DNA of 17,141 nt from Chromera velia (lineage: Eukaryota; Sar; Chromeraceae). Shown here piece after piece: positions 1-8,608 of the stretch. The DNA is taken from contig JAHBMJ010001596.1 in assembly GCA_018398765.1 (NCBI GenBank), forward strand, positions 11,475 to 28,615. The letters run 5' to 3'. The notes below the pieces were generated by a model. That model had not been told where the DNA came from, did not search any database, and saw only the letters and a list, made by a program, of their open reading frames with translations. The position numbers and the translations under genes are program-made. How positions within the stretch are numbered: the first letter of the stretch is position 1; the number at the start of each line of letters is the position of its first letter.

Positions 1-209
1 CGATCATTGCACGTATCTGAGATGCCGTGCGTATCATTGTGCGTGTAGTGAGGGTGGTAATGACCGCCTGCGGCCGTGCCGTTGCCGCGTCGGCATCCGC
101 AGACGGACTGAAATCGCGAAGGTCTTCGGTAGCAGTGCCAAGATCATCGACGAGAGCAGTACCTCTCCCCTGCTCAGGTTTGTAGTCTGTCGGAGTCAGA
201 GGGGAACTT
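1..209 (-). CDS. possible partial exon, minus strand, running off the left edge
   Basis: Read on the minus strand, one frame stays open from about position 209 to the window edge, about 70 codons. It is preceded by the acceptor-like sequence GCAG (213-210). The peptide is mixed polar and acidic, with segments such as TPTDYKPEQGRG and VDDLGTATEDLRDFSPSAD, then a Thr/Arg/Ile-rich stretch. No family is recognised. A plus-strand frame is also open over the same bases, so the direction is not certain. If real, this is an internal or 3' exon of a gene lying mostly outside the window. Confidence 0.28.
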
Positions 210-539
210 CTGCAATCTGCACTTTGTCGTAAACAACTTCGTTGCTGTAACTGAAAGTGATGAGAGCAACATCGAGTGAGCGTTCTTCCTTCTTTCTCTG
301 TATTCTCTGCATGTTGTTGCATGAAGTTGTTGGAGCCACCCATCGCAGTTTCTCTCTGATGGTTCACACTAGCAGAAGCATCCAGAACGCATGTAACCAG
401 AGTTTCATTCGTGCCACAGACTTCGGCTTTCTCTTTGCGTTCAGTCTTTGCGGGTTGCTTGCCGGCTTGGTCACACGGCTGTAATCCCAGAAAGGAGGAC
501 AGAGATATTACTCCACAGGAAAATTCGACACGGAGACTT

Positions 540-640
540 GTCCCTCAGATTTGCTTCAGGGACTGTAAGAAGATCAGAATCCTCTGCCTCGAGTTCAGGA
601 CCTTCAGAATCGACTTCCGCATACGTTAATCTCTATAACT
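540..640 (-). CDS. possible acidic exon, minus strand
   Basis: The minus strand from about 640 to 540 reads as a coherent acidic peptide, containing VDSEGPELEAEDSD followed by LLTVPEANLRDKSP. There is an acceptor-like TATAG/AG near 642-640 and possible GT donors just after the peptide. It could belong to the same minus-strand gene as the open frame at 1-209. The opposite strand reads as a Ser-rich peptide in one frame, so this could equally be chance. No homology is recognised and the boundaries are guesses. Confidence 0.25.
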
Positions 641-1190
641 GGTGCCTGGGACGGCGAGGCAGGACCAGAGTGACGCCATTCTACGCCAACACAACGGAGA
701 AAACATGCAACATGCATTGATTCTTGAACATGCATGCACGCAACATGCAGGCCCATGCATGTCTGCGTGTGTGGGAGCTAGCTAGGGTAAAGGAGTCTCC
801 ATGTGCATGTGCGCAACACATGCGTGTTGCACATCATTGCAAGTGTTGCGCGCAAGTGTTGCATGCAGATTCATTGCATGCAGAACCGTTGCTCGGCTCC
901 TGACATGCAGCCCATGCAGGATGTGATATCACTGACAGGGTCGGTGTGAGCAAATGTCCCCTTGCAGAATGCTTTCTTGCGTGGGATAGACCTTTTGTCG
1001 AGTGATGTACATCCCAGCACAACGCAGTGCCCTGCACATCACGGCTGTAGATCGTGACTACCCTGCATTGCACTTCCAACCCCATTTTTCAGCATTCTGA
1101 AGGAGCATGCTGATGTTGCATTCAGATTGATTAGACTTCGATCAGCTGGATCTTTCTCATTCTCTCCAACGGCTCTGTCTATCACCCTCC
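641..1190. promoter_or_regulatory. spacer and probable promoter side of the HNH gene, with TGCATGCA cluster
   Basis: No convincing gene is visible here. The palindrome TGCATGCA occurs at 731-738, 860-867 and 875-882, with many further partial copies (CATGCA, TGCATG) between 720 and 910. The coding start downstream is at 1191. TGCATGCA-type motifs are known targets of some ApiAP2 transcription factors in apicomplexans; a regulatory role here is inference. Confidence 0.35.
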
Positions 1191-4100
1191 ATGATGAAGC
1201 ACATTGCAGCGGGACTTTCTCGCTGCGCCTCAGGCCGTCACCTTCGCCCCTGGTATAGCCTCTCACGTAGACCTTCAGCTGTCTTCTTCAACGAACAGAC
1301 AAGACAGTCAAGCAGCAGACAGACGTGGGAGATTGGTGTTCCCCCAGCACAGAGAGGTATGGGCATAAGGGTTGTCGAAAGCGGTGCGTATAGGGGTTTT
1401 GCAACGAGCAGCTCGAGAGGCACCCTTTCCGGGCAGGCGCAACATCCTGTGGGAGGAGACGCTACTCCGTCAAGAGCCGAGGAGGATCGCAAGCAGCAGC
1501 TTCAGCCTGTTCCCTTTCCCCCGTCACACAGATGTCTGACTCGACTGTCTGGTTTCTACGCCAGATTAGCTATTCAAACGAGACAAACCTATTTGACTGC
1601 AGTGCGACCCGTCTATGCGATTGATCAGAATCGGCAGGGGTTCTGTGCCGCTTCTGCTTCCCAGTCCGTTCGCAATGAAGACGGAGCAGTTCAGTTACCT
1701 GAGAAGCAGAAGAGTCGAAGGAGGTCCGTTGGCGAGAACAATCCCAATTTCACTGTCTCCGTCTTGCCAACAAGAGCCGAATCAACGGCATCTGGGGGTC
1801 AGGTCGGGCGTTGTAGAGAGAATTCTGTTGCTGATTCAATGGGTAATGAGCGGAGGCAGACTTCCGCCCCCCCCTCCCTTGTGAGAAAAGTTGACAGTCG
1901 GGGAAGACGCCTGTGCCTGCATGGCAGGTATCAGTATCGGTGTAAGGAGTGCGGAGGGAGGGGGATATGTGAGCACGGACGTCGACGTGCGTTCTGTAAG
2001 GAGTGTGGGGGGAAGGGAATTTGTGAACACGGTAGAAGAAAGAATGAGTGTAAGGAGTGTGGGGGCAGCTCCGTTTGTGTTCACGGTCGAATTAAATATT
2101 CCTGCCTGGAGTGCCGGGGAGCTTCCATTTGTGAACATGGTCGCCAACGCAGCCAGTGCCGGGATTGCGGGGGTGGGGGGATTTGTGAGCACGGTATTCG
2201 GCGCACACTATGTAGGGACTGCGGAGGTGGCAGCTTTTGCGAACACGGGTGCTTGAGGTACAGGTGTGCGGTATGTCAAAGAGACAATCCTGTCTTTTTG
2301 GCAAGAAAGGAGCGCCGAAAGGATTGTGTTTTTCAATTGGCCCAGACAGTCAGGCGTTGTGTCTGGAAATACCTCAGTGATTTGCGGGATGGCAAGTGTC
2401 CCGCTAAAAAGAAACGCACCCACGAGTACCTCGGCTGTTCGTTCCCCCATCTCAAAGCCCACCTCGAGAAGGACGACTTTCACGGCAACCCCGGAATGTC
2501 GTGGGAGAATTACGGGAGTTTGTGGCATGTTGACCATATTGTGCCTATCATGTATCGGGGGGTAGACGGTCAGAAGCCAGACCTGGAAACTGTCATTTCC
2601 CGTCTTTGTTTCACAAACCTGCAGCCGATGTGGTCAAAGAAAAACTGTCGGAAGGGTAATAGGTACGTGGGCAAAGTGCCACAGGTGCTCCCTCTGTCTG
2701 AGTGTTACACGCAAAGAAGAAGCATGATCCTCCCCTCCTTCCAAAAACATAACATCAGAGTCATTCGTGTCGAAGGTGCCCGAAGTTTTCACCCGCTGCC
2801 AGGCTCGCCCCCCCATTTGAAGGGTTGTCGCCCTCTCGATGCTACCGTGCTGGAGTGGGAGCGTTCTTGTGTGTTTCATAAGTCACTGTGGGGGAGAGTG
2901 GGAGGGGACACAAAGTCTCCCTTCGGATCACAAATAAGGTCCCTGTCTGTTTCTTTCCCAGCTCCCCCTAAGGTCGAAGTGGATCAAGTGAGTAACATCA
3001 TTCCTGATTGCATTTGTGAGGGAGAGGGGAAGTCGACCTGTCGTTTCAGAGATTGCCACACCGTGCCTGAAGAGGGTGGAGAGAGCACCTTCGAAAGTCT
3101 AGAAGGCCTTGAAGGTCTCGAGAGACCTGTCTTGGCAAAGTACAGTCCTTTGCACACGCCCTTGCGAAAAGGTCTTTGCCCGCATGGAAAGAAGCGATTC
3201 GATTGCCGAGAGTGCGGGGGAAACGGAATTTGCGAGCACGGTCGTGTTCGCAGGATGTGTCGAGAGTGCGGGGGATCGCATTTTTGTGAGCACGGTCGTG
3301 TGCGTAGGCAGTGTAAGGAGTGCGGCGGGCGGGGAATCTGCGAGCACGGTCGCCAACGCAGTCATTGTCGGGATTGTCATGGGAGTCAGATTTGTGAACA
3401 TGACAGGCAAAGGTATCACTGTGCTGAGTGTCAGAGAGATAACCCCGCCTTTGCTGCGAGACGGCAGCGAGAGAGGATCCGATACAGAGATGATGCCCTC
3501 TTTCGAATTACTCAAGTCACACGCGTCTCTGTGTCGAAGCGGTTGGCAGCGATCCGAAATGGAAAGCCTGCCAAATCTTTCCATGGACGGACACACGAGT
3601 ACCTCGGCTGTTCGTTCCCCGATCTCAAAGCCCACCTCGAGAAAGAGGACTTTCACGGCAACCCCGGAATGTCGTGGGAGAATTACGGGAGTTTGTGGCA
3701 CGTTGACCATATTGTGCCCATTCTGTTCCCCAAACCAAATGGTGAGAGACCAGACGCTGAGATTCAGATAGCCCGTCTCCACTTTTCGAATCTCCAGCCG
3801 ATGTGGTCAGAAGAAAACCTCCGAAAGGGCAACAGGTTTATTGGCAGACCACAGCCCATTTGTTTTTCTTCACGTCAATCCCAGATTTTGATCCAATCAA
3901 ACCACAGCAGTCTGCAGGGGAGTAGAGCGGTGACCCAGACTCCAACCAGAGACTTTCGGTCTCTGGCCTCCCCTTCCCGTTCGTTTGCCCCCTTGGAGAG
4001 AGGCCATCTCTCTCTCCCTGTTGGAATTCATCCGACGATACATGGTATTCGTCAGCAGCTCCCAAGTTGTGTAGGGGTGGGCTGGTTTAATAGACAGACG

Positions 4101-4253
4101 GCCGCTACGCCAACCGGCGGATTGTCCATCATATCTCTTTCTTTTGCCTCTCAGAGTGGCCTGCAGAGAGAAGAGGGCGCCATGTCTGCTGAGCACGGTC
4201 GCTGTCTAAGGGTAAGAGAAAGAAACCCCAGCAGTAAAGTCGTTTGCAACTGA
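1191..4253 (+). CDS. tandem-duplicated zinc-knuckle-array / HNH endonuclease-like protein
   Basis: This is an intronless 1020-residue protein. Residues 1-34 have five Arg, one Lys and no acidic residue, like a mitochondrial presequence. Residues 242-367 hold seven 18-residue repeats of the form C-x-H-G-x5-C-x2-C. Residues 411-495 form an HNH-type nuclease domain: HVDH at 446-449, then NLQPMW from 476, Asn485 and KGN ending at 490. The whole plan recurs: five repeats at 663-752 and a second HNH domain from His802, with HVDH at 837-840 and Asn867 and Asn876 kept. HNH families cut DNA with one metal ion; the repeats probably bind zinc and perhaps nucleic acid. The start is the first of two adjacent ATGs; the second (1194) is equally possible. 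The 886-1020 tail has no recognised domain. The target is unknown: a homing or mobile-element nuclease, or a domesticated mitochondrial enzyme, are both open. Confidence 0.88.
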   Translation: MMKHIAAGLSRCASGRHLRPWYSLSRRPSAVFFNEQTRQSSSRQTWEIGVPPAQRGMGIRVVESGAYRGFATSSSRGTLSGQAQHPVGGDATPSRAEEDRKQQLQPVPFPPSHRCLTRLSGFYARLAIQTRQTYLTAVRPVYAIDQNRQGFCAASASQSVRNEDGAVQLPEKQKSRRRSVGENNPNFTVSVLPTRAESTASGGQVGRCRENSVADSMGNERRQTSAPPSLVRKVDSRGRRLCLHGRYQYRCKECGGRGICEHGRRRAFCKECGGKGICEHGRRKNECKECGGSSVCVHGRIKYSCLECRGASICEHGRQRSQCRDCGGGGICEHGIRRTLCRDCGGGSFCEHGCLRYRCAVCQRDNPVFLARKERRKDCVFQLAQTVRRCVWKYLSDLRDGKCPAKKKRTHEYLGCSFPHLKAHLEKDDFHGNPGMSWENYGSLWHVDHIVPIMYRGVDGQKPDLETVISRLCFTNLQPMWSKKNCRKGNRYVGKVPQVLPLSECYTQRRSMILPSFQKHNIRVIRVEGARSFHPLPGSPPHLKGCRPLDATVLEWERSCVFHKSLWGRVGGDTKSPFGSQIRSLSVSFPAPPKVEVDQVSNIIPDCICEGEGKSTCRFRDCHTVPEEGGESTFESLEGLEGLERPVLAKYSPLHTPLRKGLCPHGKKRFDCRECGGNGICEHGRVRRMCRECGGSHFCEHGRVRRQCKECGGRGICEHGRQRSHCRDCHGSQICEHDRQRYHCAECQRDNPAFAARRQRERIRYRDDALFRITQVTRVSVSKRLAAIRNGKPAKSFHGRTHEYLGCSFPDLKAHLEKEDFHGNPGMSWENYGSLWHVDHIVPILFPKPNGERPDAEIQIARLHFSNLQPMWSEENLRKGNRFIGRPQPICFSSRQSQILIQSNHSSLQGSRAVTQTPTRDFRSLASPSRSFAPLERGHLSLPVGIHPTIHGIRQQLPSCVGVGWFNRQTAATPTGGLSIISLSFASQSGLQREEGAMSAEHGRCLRVRERNPSSKVVCN
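1914..2291 (+). repeat. 7 x 54 bp array coding CHCC knuckle repeats (array 1)
   Basis: Seven direct 54 bp units each encode 18 residues with Cys at 1, His at 3, Cys at 10 and Cys at 13, typically followed by GG and an aliphatic residue at the end. The spacing of four ligand residues suggests one zinc ion per repeat. The last unit ends QRDNP in place of GG and leads into a basic linker before the HNH domain. Copies differ at many sites, so this is an old array kept by selection. Confidence 0.9.
3177..3446 (+). repeat. 5 x 54 bp array coding CHCC knuckle repeats (array 2)
   Basis: Five units have the same 18-residue pattern as array 1 and end in the same CxxCQRDNP cap. The unit number differs from array 1 (five against seven), which points to gain or loss of units after the module duplicated. 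Confidence 0.9.
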
Positions 4254-4375
4254 TGGTATGGTGCATCTCATGCCGTGGCCTTCGCAACGACCTGTGATAT
4301 CCGCATGGAAGGAATGAGTGTGGTGGGAAAGGGATTTGTGAGGACGGCCGTCAGCGCCCATTGTCGAAAGATGGT
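4180..4375 (+). pseudogene. decayed third copy of the knuckle repeat
   Basis: The C-terminal tail of the HNH protein reads SAEHGRC at residues 999-1005, a piece of the repeat. Past the stop codon, 4313-4357 reads NECGGKGICEDGRQR in another frame, a repeat unit with the ligand His changed to Asp. It is followed by CCATTGTCGAAAG, which resembles the next Cys region after a small deletion. The frame changes and the stop show this is a non-functional remnant of a further array. No third HNH domain is visible. Confidence 0.6.
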
Positions 4376-4865
4376 TTCAGAAGGGCATCGTGTAGGAGTA
4401 ACACTTTCTTCCCCATCGAACGACGGATACCAAATCTTGAGGTAAGCTTGTAATTCCACGAGCAAGGACATTTCTGTTTTCGGGACATGATATGACAAAA
4501 TCTGACTCAGGTCAACCCCGTCCTTCGGCTTCTGGGATATGCTCTGACGTTCCAGAATTTTTGTTTGTAACAGAATTTTCTTTTGTCTTTCCATCTCCTT
4601 CCGCTTCTTCTCTCCTTGCAGCAGCTGCACTTTTCTTTCATCTTTGGTTTTTCTGCTGCAGCTGCTTGTTTTCTTTCCCTTCTTGTTACACATGCAGGAT
4701 CCCAAGAATCAAGAACAGGTCCAGTCCGCGGCGCAGCCGGAGTCTTAAACAGAGCTCAATATAGACCAGAACAATGCACAAAGGAAGTGTGCGCCCAGCT
4801 TTGCAAAGTTTGAGACGTGGTACTGCATGCGATGCCAGCAAACAGCGGCGCACTCAATATTTGCC
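4376..4865. other. spacer after the HNH gene
   Basis: No gene is supported here. Short open frames are pyrimidine-rich (TTTC, CTTC runs around 4560-4690) and look like chance translations. The stretch probably holds the 3' untranslated region of the HNH gene and decayed sequence. Confidence 0.5.
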
Positions 4866-5350
4866 ACGCATATGTTATACGCATAGTGACTTACTAGATA
4901 AAAAAAATGAAAATTGAGTTTCTAATTAGACTTCAATTGACTTTCCAATTAAAAAAGTATCGTAATTCCAATAGTCAGCTCAGATTTAGCTTAGAAAACT
5001 AGCTAGGAAATTAGATTTAAAATTGAAAATGTAAATCTCCTATTATATTTTTGGTAGGTTAAAACTTTATTTAAAGCTAATTGGTGTTCATATTTAAAAT
5101 TTTTAGTGAAATTTTTAAGTTTTAAAGTGTTATTTAACGCTAGATTTAACGCATACAAATACAGTTTTAATTTATATGCCAAGTTTTGTTTTCTTTAAGC
5201 TTAAATAATAATATGATTCTGAATTGGAAAATTCAGAGTCGAGATTTCTAATTCATCTGAATTACTTATAAGCAATATGTACTTTTAACAACACACTTAA
5301 ATTTGATGATAAATTTTGATTAAAACAAAAATCAAAATCATGTTATGATT
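4866..5350. other. A+T-rich island between convergent genes
   Basis: Base composition changes sharply to A+T-rich with many AATT, TTTAAA and TTAAAT words, against near-balanced sequence on both sides. It lies between the 3' ends of the HNH gene and the protease gene. No ORF, tRNA or other gene is visible. It may supply polyadenylation signals for one or both genes, or be inserted A+T-rich DNA, for example of organellar origin. Confidence 0.6.
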
Positions 5351-5353
5351 AAT

Positions 5354-7403
5354 TCATACTACACGTTGCGTCGTGGGTATCACCGTAACGTCCATTTCCT
5401 TTTGTTTTCTCTTGATCCGCATTTTTACTGGCACTCCCGCTCGGCAGCCCACAAACTCCAAAACCTCTTGGTAGGCGCCCACCGTCTCCGCCCCGACTTG
5501 AAGGATGACGTCACCCGTCCGAATCCCGGCCTTCTCGGCAGGGGTCCCTCCCTTCACTTGTGCAACCATCACACCCGATTCTGTATCGTCGCCTTCTGCG
5601 GAGCCCTCCACAACACGTTGCTTGTGCTCCTGCACGGAAGCAAGCGGAACCGTCACATTGAAGTGGATCAGAGACGGCTTGAAATCCAAGGAACACACTC
5701 GCTGGGGGAGACTTAAAGAGGAACTCGAAATTGAAAAGGGGAATGGAGATTGCAATCACTCTTCGCTGGTTCTTCGTCTGTTTATCTGTCTGCCTGTTTC
5801 TCACTCTGCGTCTCTGTCTGTCTGTCCGTGTCTGTGTCTGCTCTGTCTGTGTCTGTCTCTGTCTTTGACAGAAAGGGCGCATGAGTGAATGTGTCGGAGG
5901 GCCACCGCCCCTCCTGTATGTACATGCTGGTTGAGAGGAAGAGAAAGAGAAACAGAAAGGGAGCACACGGCAGTCAAACCGTCCGGACAGCATAAAGATG
6001 AGACAAAAGAAGGGCCCGACAAGACATAAGACAGGGAGGGTGCACATGATGAGCACGATGAAGGTGAGAGAGCAGAGACGCTGAAAGAGGGCCGTAATTT
6101 TTCCCAACAGAGCACAAATGACCGGAGAACTGAAGAGACGAGCGGAATACAAGGGAGAAGAAGACAAGGTCGCGATCGAGGGCGCTGATCAGAGCGGCAA
6201 AGAAGAGAAGAGACAGACAGAAAAGGTCCACAGAGAAAAGAGAAATGACCGAATAACGAAAGGCTGGAGACGGAAGAGAGAGAAGGGCAGCCACCCCGAC
6301 CGACCTGCAACACCATCCCCAAATAGGGAGAGTCCCTGCGTTTATTATCATACAGAATTCTTTTTCAGGGTATGAAAGTAAATGCATGCACCAACCTGCA
6401 ACACCATCCCCAAGTAGGGAGGGTCCCATTTGCCCGTCTCCTCAATGCACCGAGCCACCCCCTCTGCGTAATGAATCGGAATCCCAAGCCCATATTCCTG
6501 GAACTTCTTCACCACCATACCCACCACGCTGCCCTGAGTGTCCACTACAGGAGATCCCGACATGCCTGGGATCGTGATCAAGCCGAGTTGAATGAATTTA
6601 ATCCGACTGTCCTCTATCTGCGGAAACGTCTGGGAAGGCTGACTGACAATGCCGACTACTCCGACAGGCTCATTTGCGAATTGCGTCGTGCCGTATGTGG
6701 CCACAAAGGCCCCTTGCCGGGGCCTCGCACGGGTCTTGTCCGTCGTCACCTCAGGGAGACTCCGACGTGTTTCGATGGACACAACCGCCACATCTGCAAG
6801 GCTTGAGAGGCCGCGAATACGCGCACGGAACCACTGGCCGTTTGTGGTTCTGACAAAATGGAAAGCATAACTCGGGTTCTCTTCGAACAGGTGGGCTGCG
6901 GTCATTGCGACAGGATGGTTACTGTCTCCGTCTCCCCCCTTGCCCTTATAGACAAATCCAGACCCCATGAACTTCGCCGCCTCAGGCGAATCTTTGTGCG
7001 AGCCGTAGATACGAACGACGGCAGGCTTCACTCTTTCAAAGACTTCAGAAAATCCGCACTCGAAACTGATAAGAGACTCGGGGGGGGAACGGGGGTGGCT
7101 ACAGAGAACGGGAGGAGACGGCAAAAGAAACCTCAGTCTGTCCGGAAACAGACGCCAACTCCCAAACTCCTTCCATGTGCGGCCTTCTTGACTATTGTTC
7201 CTCCCCACACACTCTACGGCTTTCAGGGGTTCGCTTCGCTTTTGTTCTAGGAGGCACAGTAAGGACGCAATGCCCGCAGAAGCAAAGCCCAGAGAGGAGC
7301 CACGAGACAAGAAGGCCCTCTGCATCCTTTCAGACAAATGACCGAAACGCGTGCATTCCAATTGTAGGCTCCATGCGACTACACAGGAGACACGGAGACG
7401 CAA
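5354..7403 (-). CDS. HtrA/Deg-like trypsin-fold serine protease with PDZ domain
   Basis: There are two exons, 7403-6396 and 5701-5354, joined by a GT-AG intron in phase 0, giving 451 residues. The catalytic triad is His171 (MTAAHLF), Asp204 (LADVAVV) and Ser282 in GMSGSP, where most HtrA proteins have GNSGGP. Exon 1 ends PPYLGMVLQ, the usual link to the PDZ domain. Exon 2 supplies the PDZ core (about 378-445), including the classic GTPAEKAGIRTGDVI. HtrA/Deg enzymes degrade or refold damaged proteins, with the PDZ binding exposed C-termini. An internal Met27 begins a basic then hydrophobic stretch (to about Leu52) that resembles the presequence and membrane anchor of mitochondrial HtrA2-type proteins, so translation may start at 7325 instead of 7403. 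The substrate is unknown. Confidence 0.87.
5702..6395 (-). other. intron of the protease gene, with a duplicated exon end
   Basis: This 694 nt GT-AG intron has donor CAG/GTTGG and acceptor CCCCCAG. Its minus strand is rich in GACAGACA-type simple sequence around 5780-5870. Near its 5' end (6336-6300) it carries a second copy of the last 31 nt of exon 1 plus the donor, with three mismatches in 37 nt. Long frames translated from the intron are low-complexity Ser/Leu and not real genes. Confidence 0.75.
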
Positions 7404-7951
7404 ATCCTTTTGCAGAGGGAAGGGAAGCCCGGGTTGAATAGCAAGGAATACTGAAGCTGATTGATGATCAAGCTAGAGTCAGGACTCCGACTCAGGAGAC
7501 GGCCGCGGTCTGATTGCCTGGCAGGGCGGCGGGCGCCGCCCGAACCTATCAATGGTCCAATGGCGCCGCCACAACCATGCAAGCGCCACTGCGCGACGCC
7601 GCGCGGTGCGCGAGCGGACAAAACTCGTGCACACCGATACACGCTCCCTGCATGGCTGACTGTGTGCATGCATGTCGATCACGAGACTCTTTCACTTTGA
7701 ATCAAGATCATGACAAGATTCAAGTGCGCTAAGTATTTCTATACAGGGGTGAAGTTTGCTGCGTTCCCATACCAGATTCAATGAAGAAGCAAAGCACGCG
7801 CGGCGAACGACAATCTGTATAATTCGAGTCCCAATTTGTTCTCTTTGTTTGAGCTTGTGCGCGAAGTGGAAGTTCGGTCGGAGGCACCAGGCCCACTCCA
7901 GGTAGTGGCAAGAAACAGATTCGAAAGGGTGTACATGATAACCTGATCAAA
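7404..7951. promoter_or_regulatory. divergent spacer between the protease gene and the eight-exon gene
   Basis: No gene is supported. The region holds a G+C-rich block (7495-7620, with GGCGCC and GCGCG words) and one TGCATGCA at 7665-7672. It lies between divergent transcription units, so it is a good place for both promoters. Confidence 0.35.
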
Positions 7952-8037
7952 ATGCGCTGTTGTGGTGTCCCCTTCCTGCTTTTTCTCTGTTCACTGGCGA
8001 TCGGAGTCCTCAGTGAAGACTCCACCGAACTTACAAG
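7952..8037 (+). other. possible signal-peptide exon with a broken reading frame
   Basis: ATG at 7952 opens MRCCGVPFLLF, then a run of six T (7980-7985) is crossed. In the frame that follows the ATG the exon reaches TGA within about 21 codons. In the other frame, entered if one T were absent, the sequence reads on as CSLAIGVLSEDSTELT, a typical hydrophobic core, small-residue cleavage region and mature start, ending at a donor-like A/GTCAGT at 8038. That frame leaves phase 1, exactly what an exon starting at 8862 needs. It is either a one-base error or polymorphism in the T run, a dead exon, or coincidence. Confidence 0.35.
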
Positions 8038-8560
8038 TCAGTCTCTTCTAGCTTTCGAGCAGGAGTGCAGCTGCATGAATGAATGAATTGTGTGCGATTA
8101 CCCCGATGGACTTCCAAGACATTCATCTCTTTTTATCTCTGGGATCACTCTGCCCCCCCCTCGCCCTGCGGCTTGCTTTCCATTGTATATATATATTGCC
8201 CCTCCATTGTCTCCTTTCCTCCCTTAATAACTCTTGGTCTCGCCGAACTCGACTTCCATGAGATGCATGCGGAATCATGCGCTGGCCCATGCATGCGTGT
8301 CTGCAACTGTCCGATGCTTCTGTGTGTACGCACTTCTGTCTGTGCGTGCTTCTGTCTGTCTTTCTGTTTGTCTGTCCGACTGTACGCTTGCATGTCTTTC
8401 GAACTGTCTGTTTGTATATATGTGTGTATTTGTGTGTATGCATGCACTATCGATGTACCTCACTGCATGCCTGTCTGTTTGCTCTACGGCTGTGAGAATT
8501 AGCACTCTCCGATTCTGCTGTCGTCTCTCTGTAGCCACCGTCTACTTGAAGACTAAGGAA

Positions 8561-8608
8561 ACACACACACACACACACACACACACGCACGCACGCACGC
8601 ACGCACGC
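8561..8608 (+). repeat. (AC)n then (CGCA)n microsatellite
   Basis: About 13 AC units are followed directly by CGCA units. It lies upstream of, or in the first intron of, the eight-exon gene. Just before it (8320-8420) is a run of imperfect CTGT units. Confidence 0.9.

Noticed and set aside
1836-2256. Direct repeats that could be mistaken for a CRISPR array
   Set aside because: The 54 bp period is a whole number of codons, there are no spacers, and the units encode conserved Cys/His ligands in the sense frame.
3099-3782. 227-codon open frame antisense to the HNH gene
   Set aside because: It is a shadow of the strongly patterned repeat and HNH coding sequence. Its peptide is low in structure, and a second antisense frame over module 1 arises the same way.
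5511-6429. Several open frames of 127-218 codons on both strands
   Set aside because: They lie in the protease intron, are Ser/Leu- or Lys/Arg/Glu-rich simple-sequence translations, and lack any domain.
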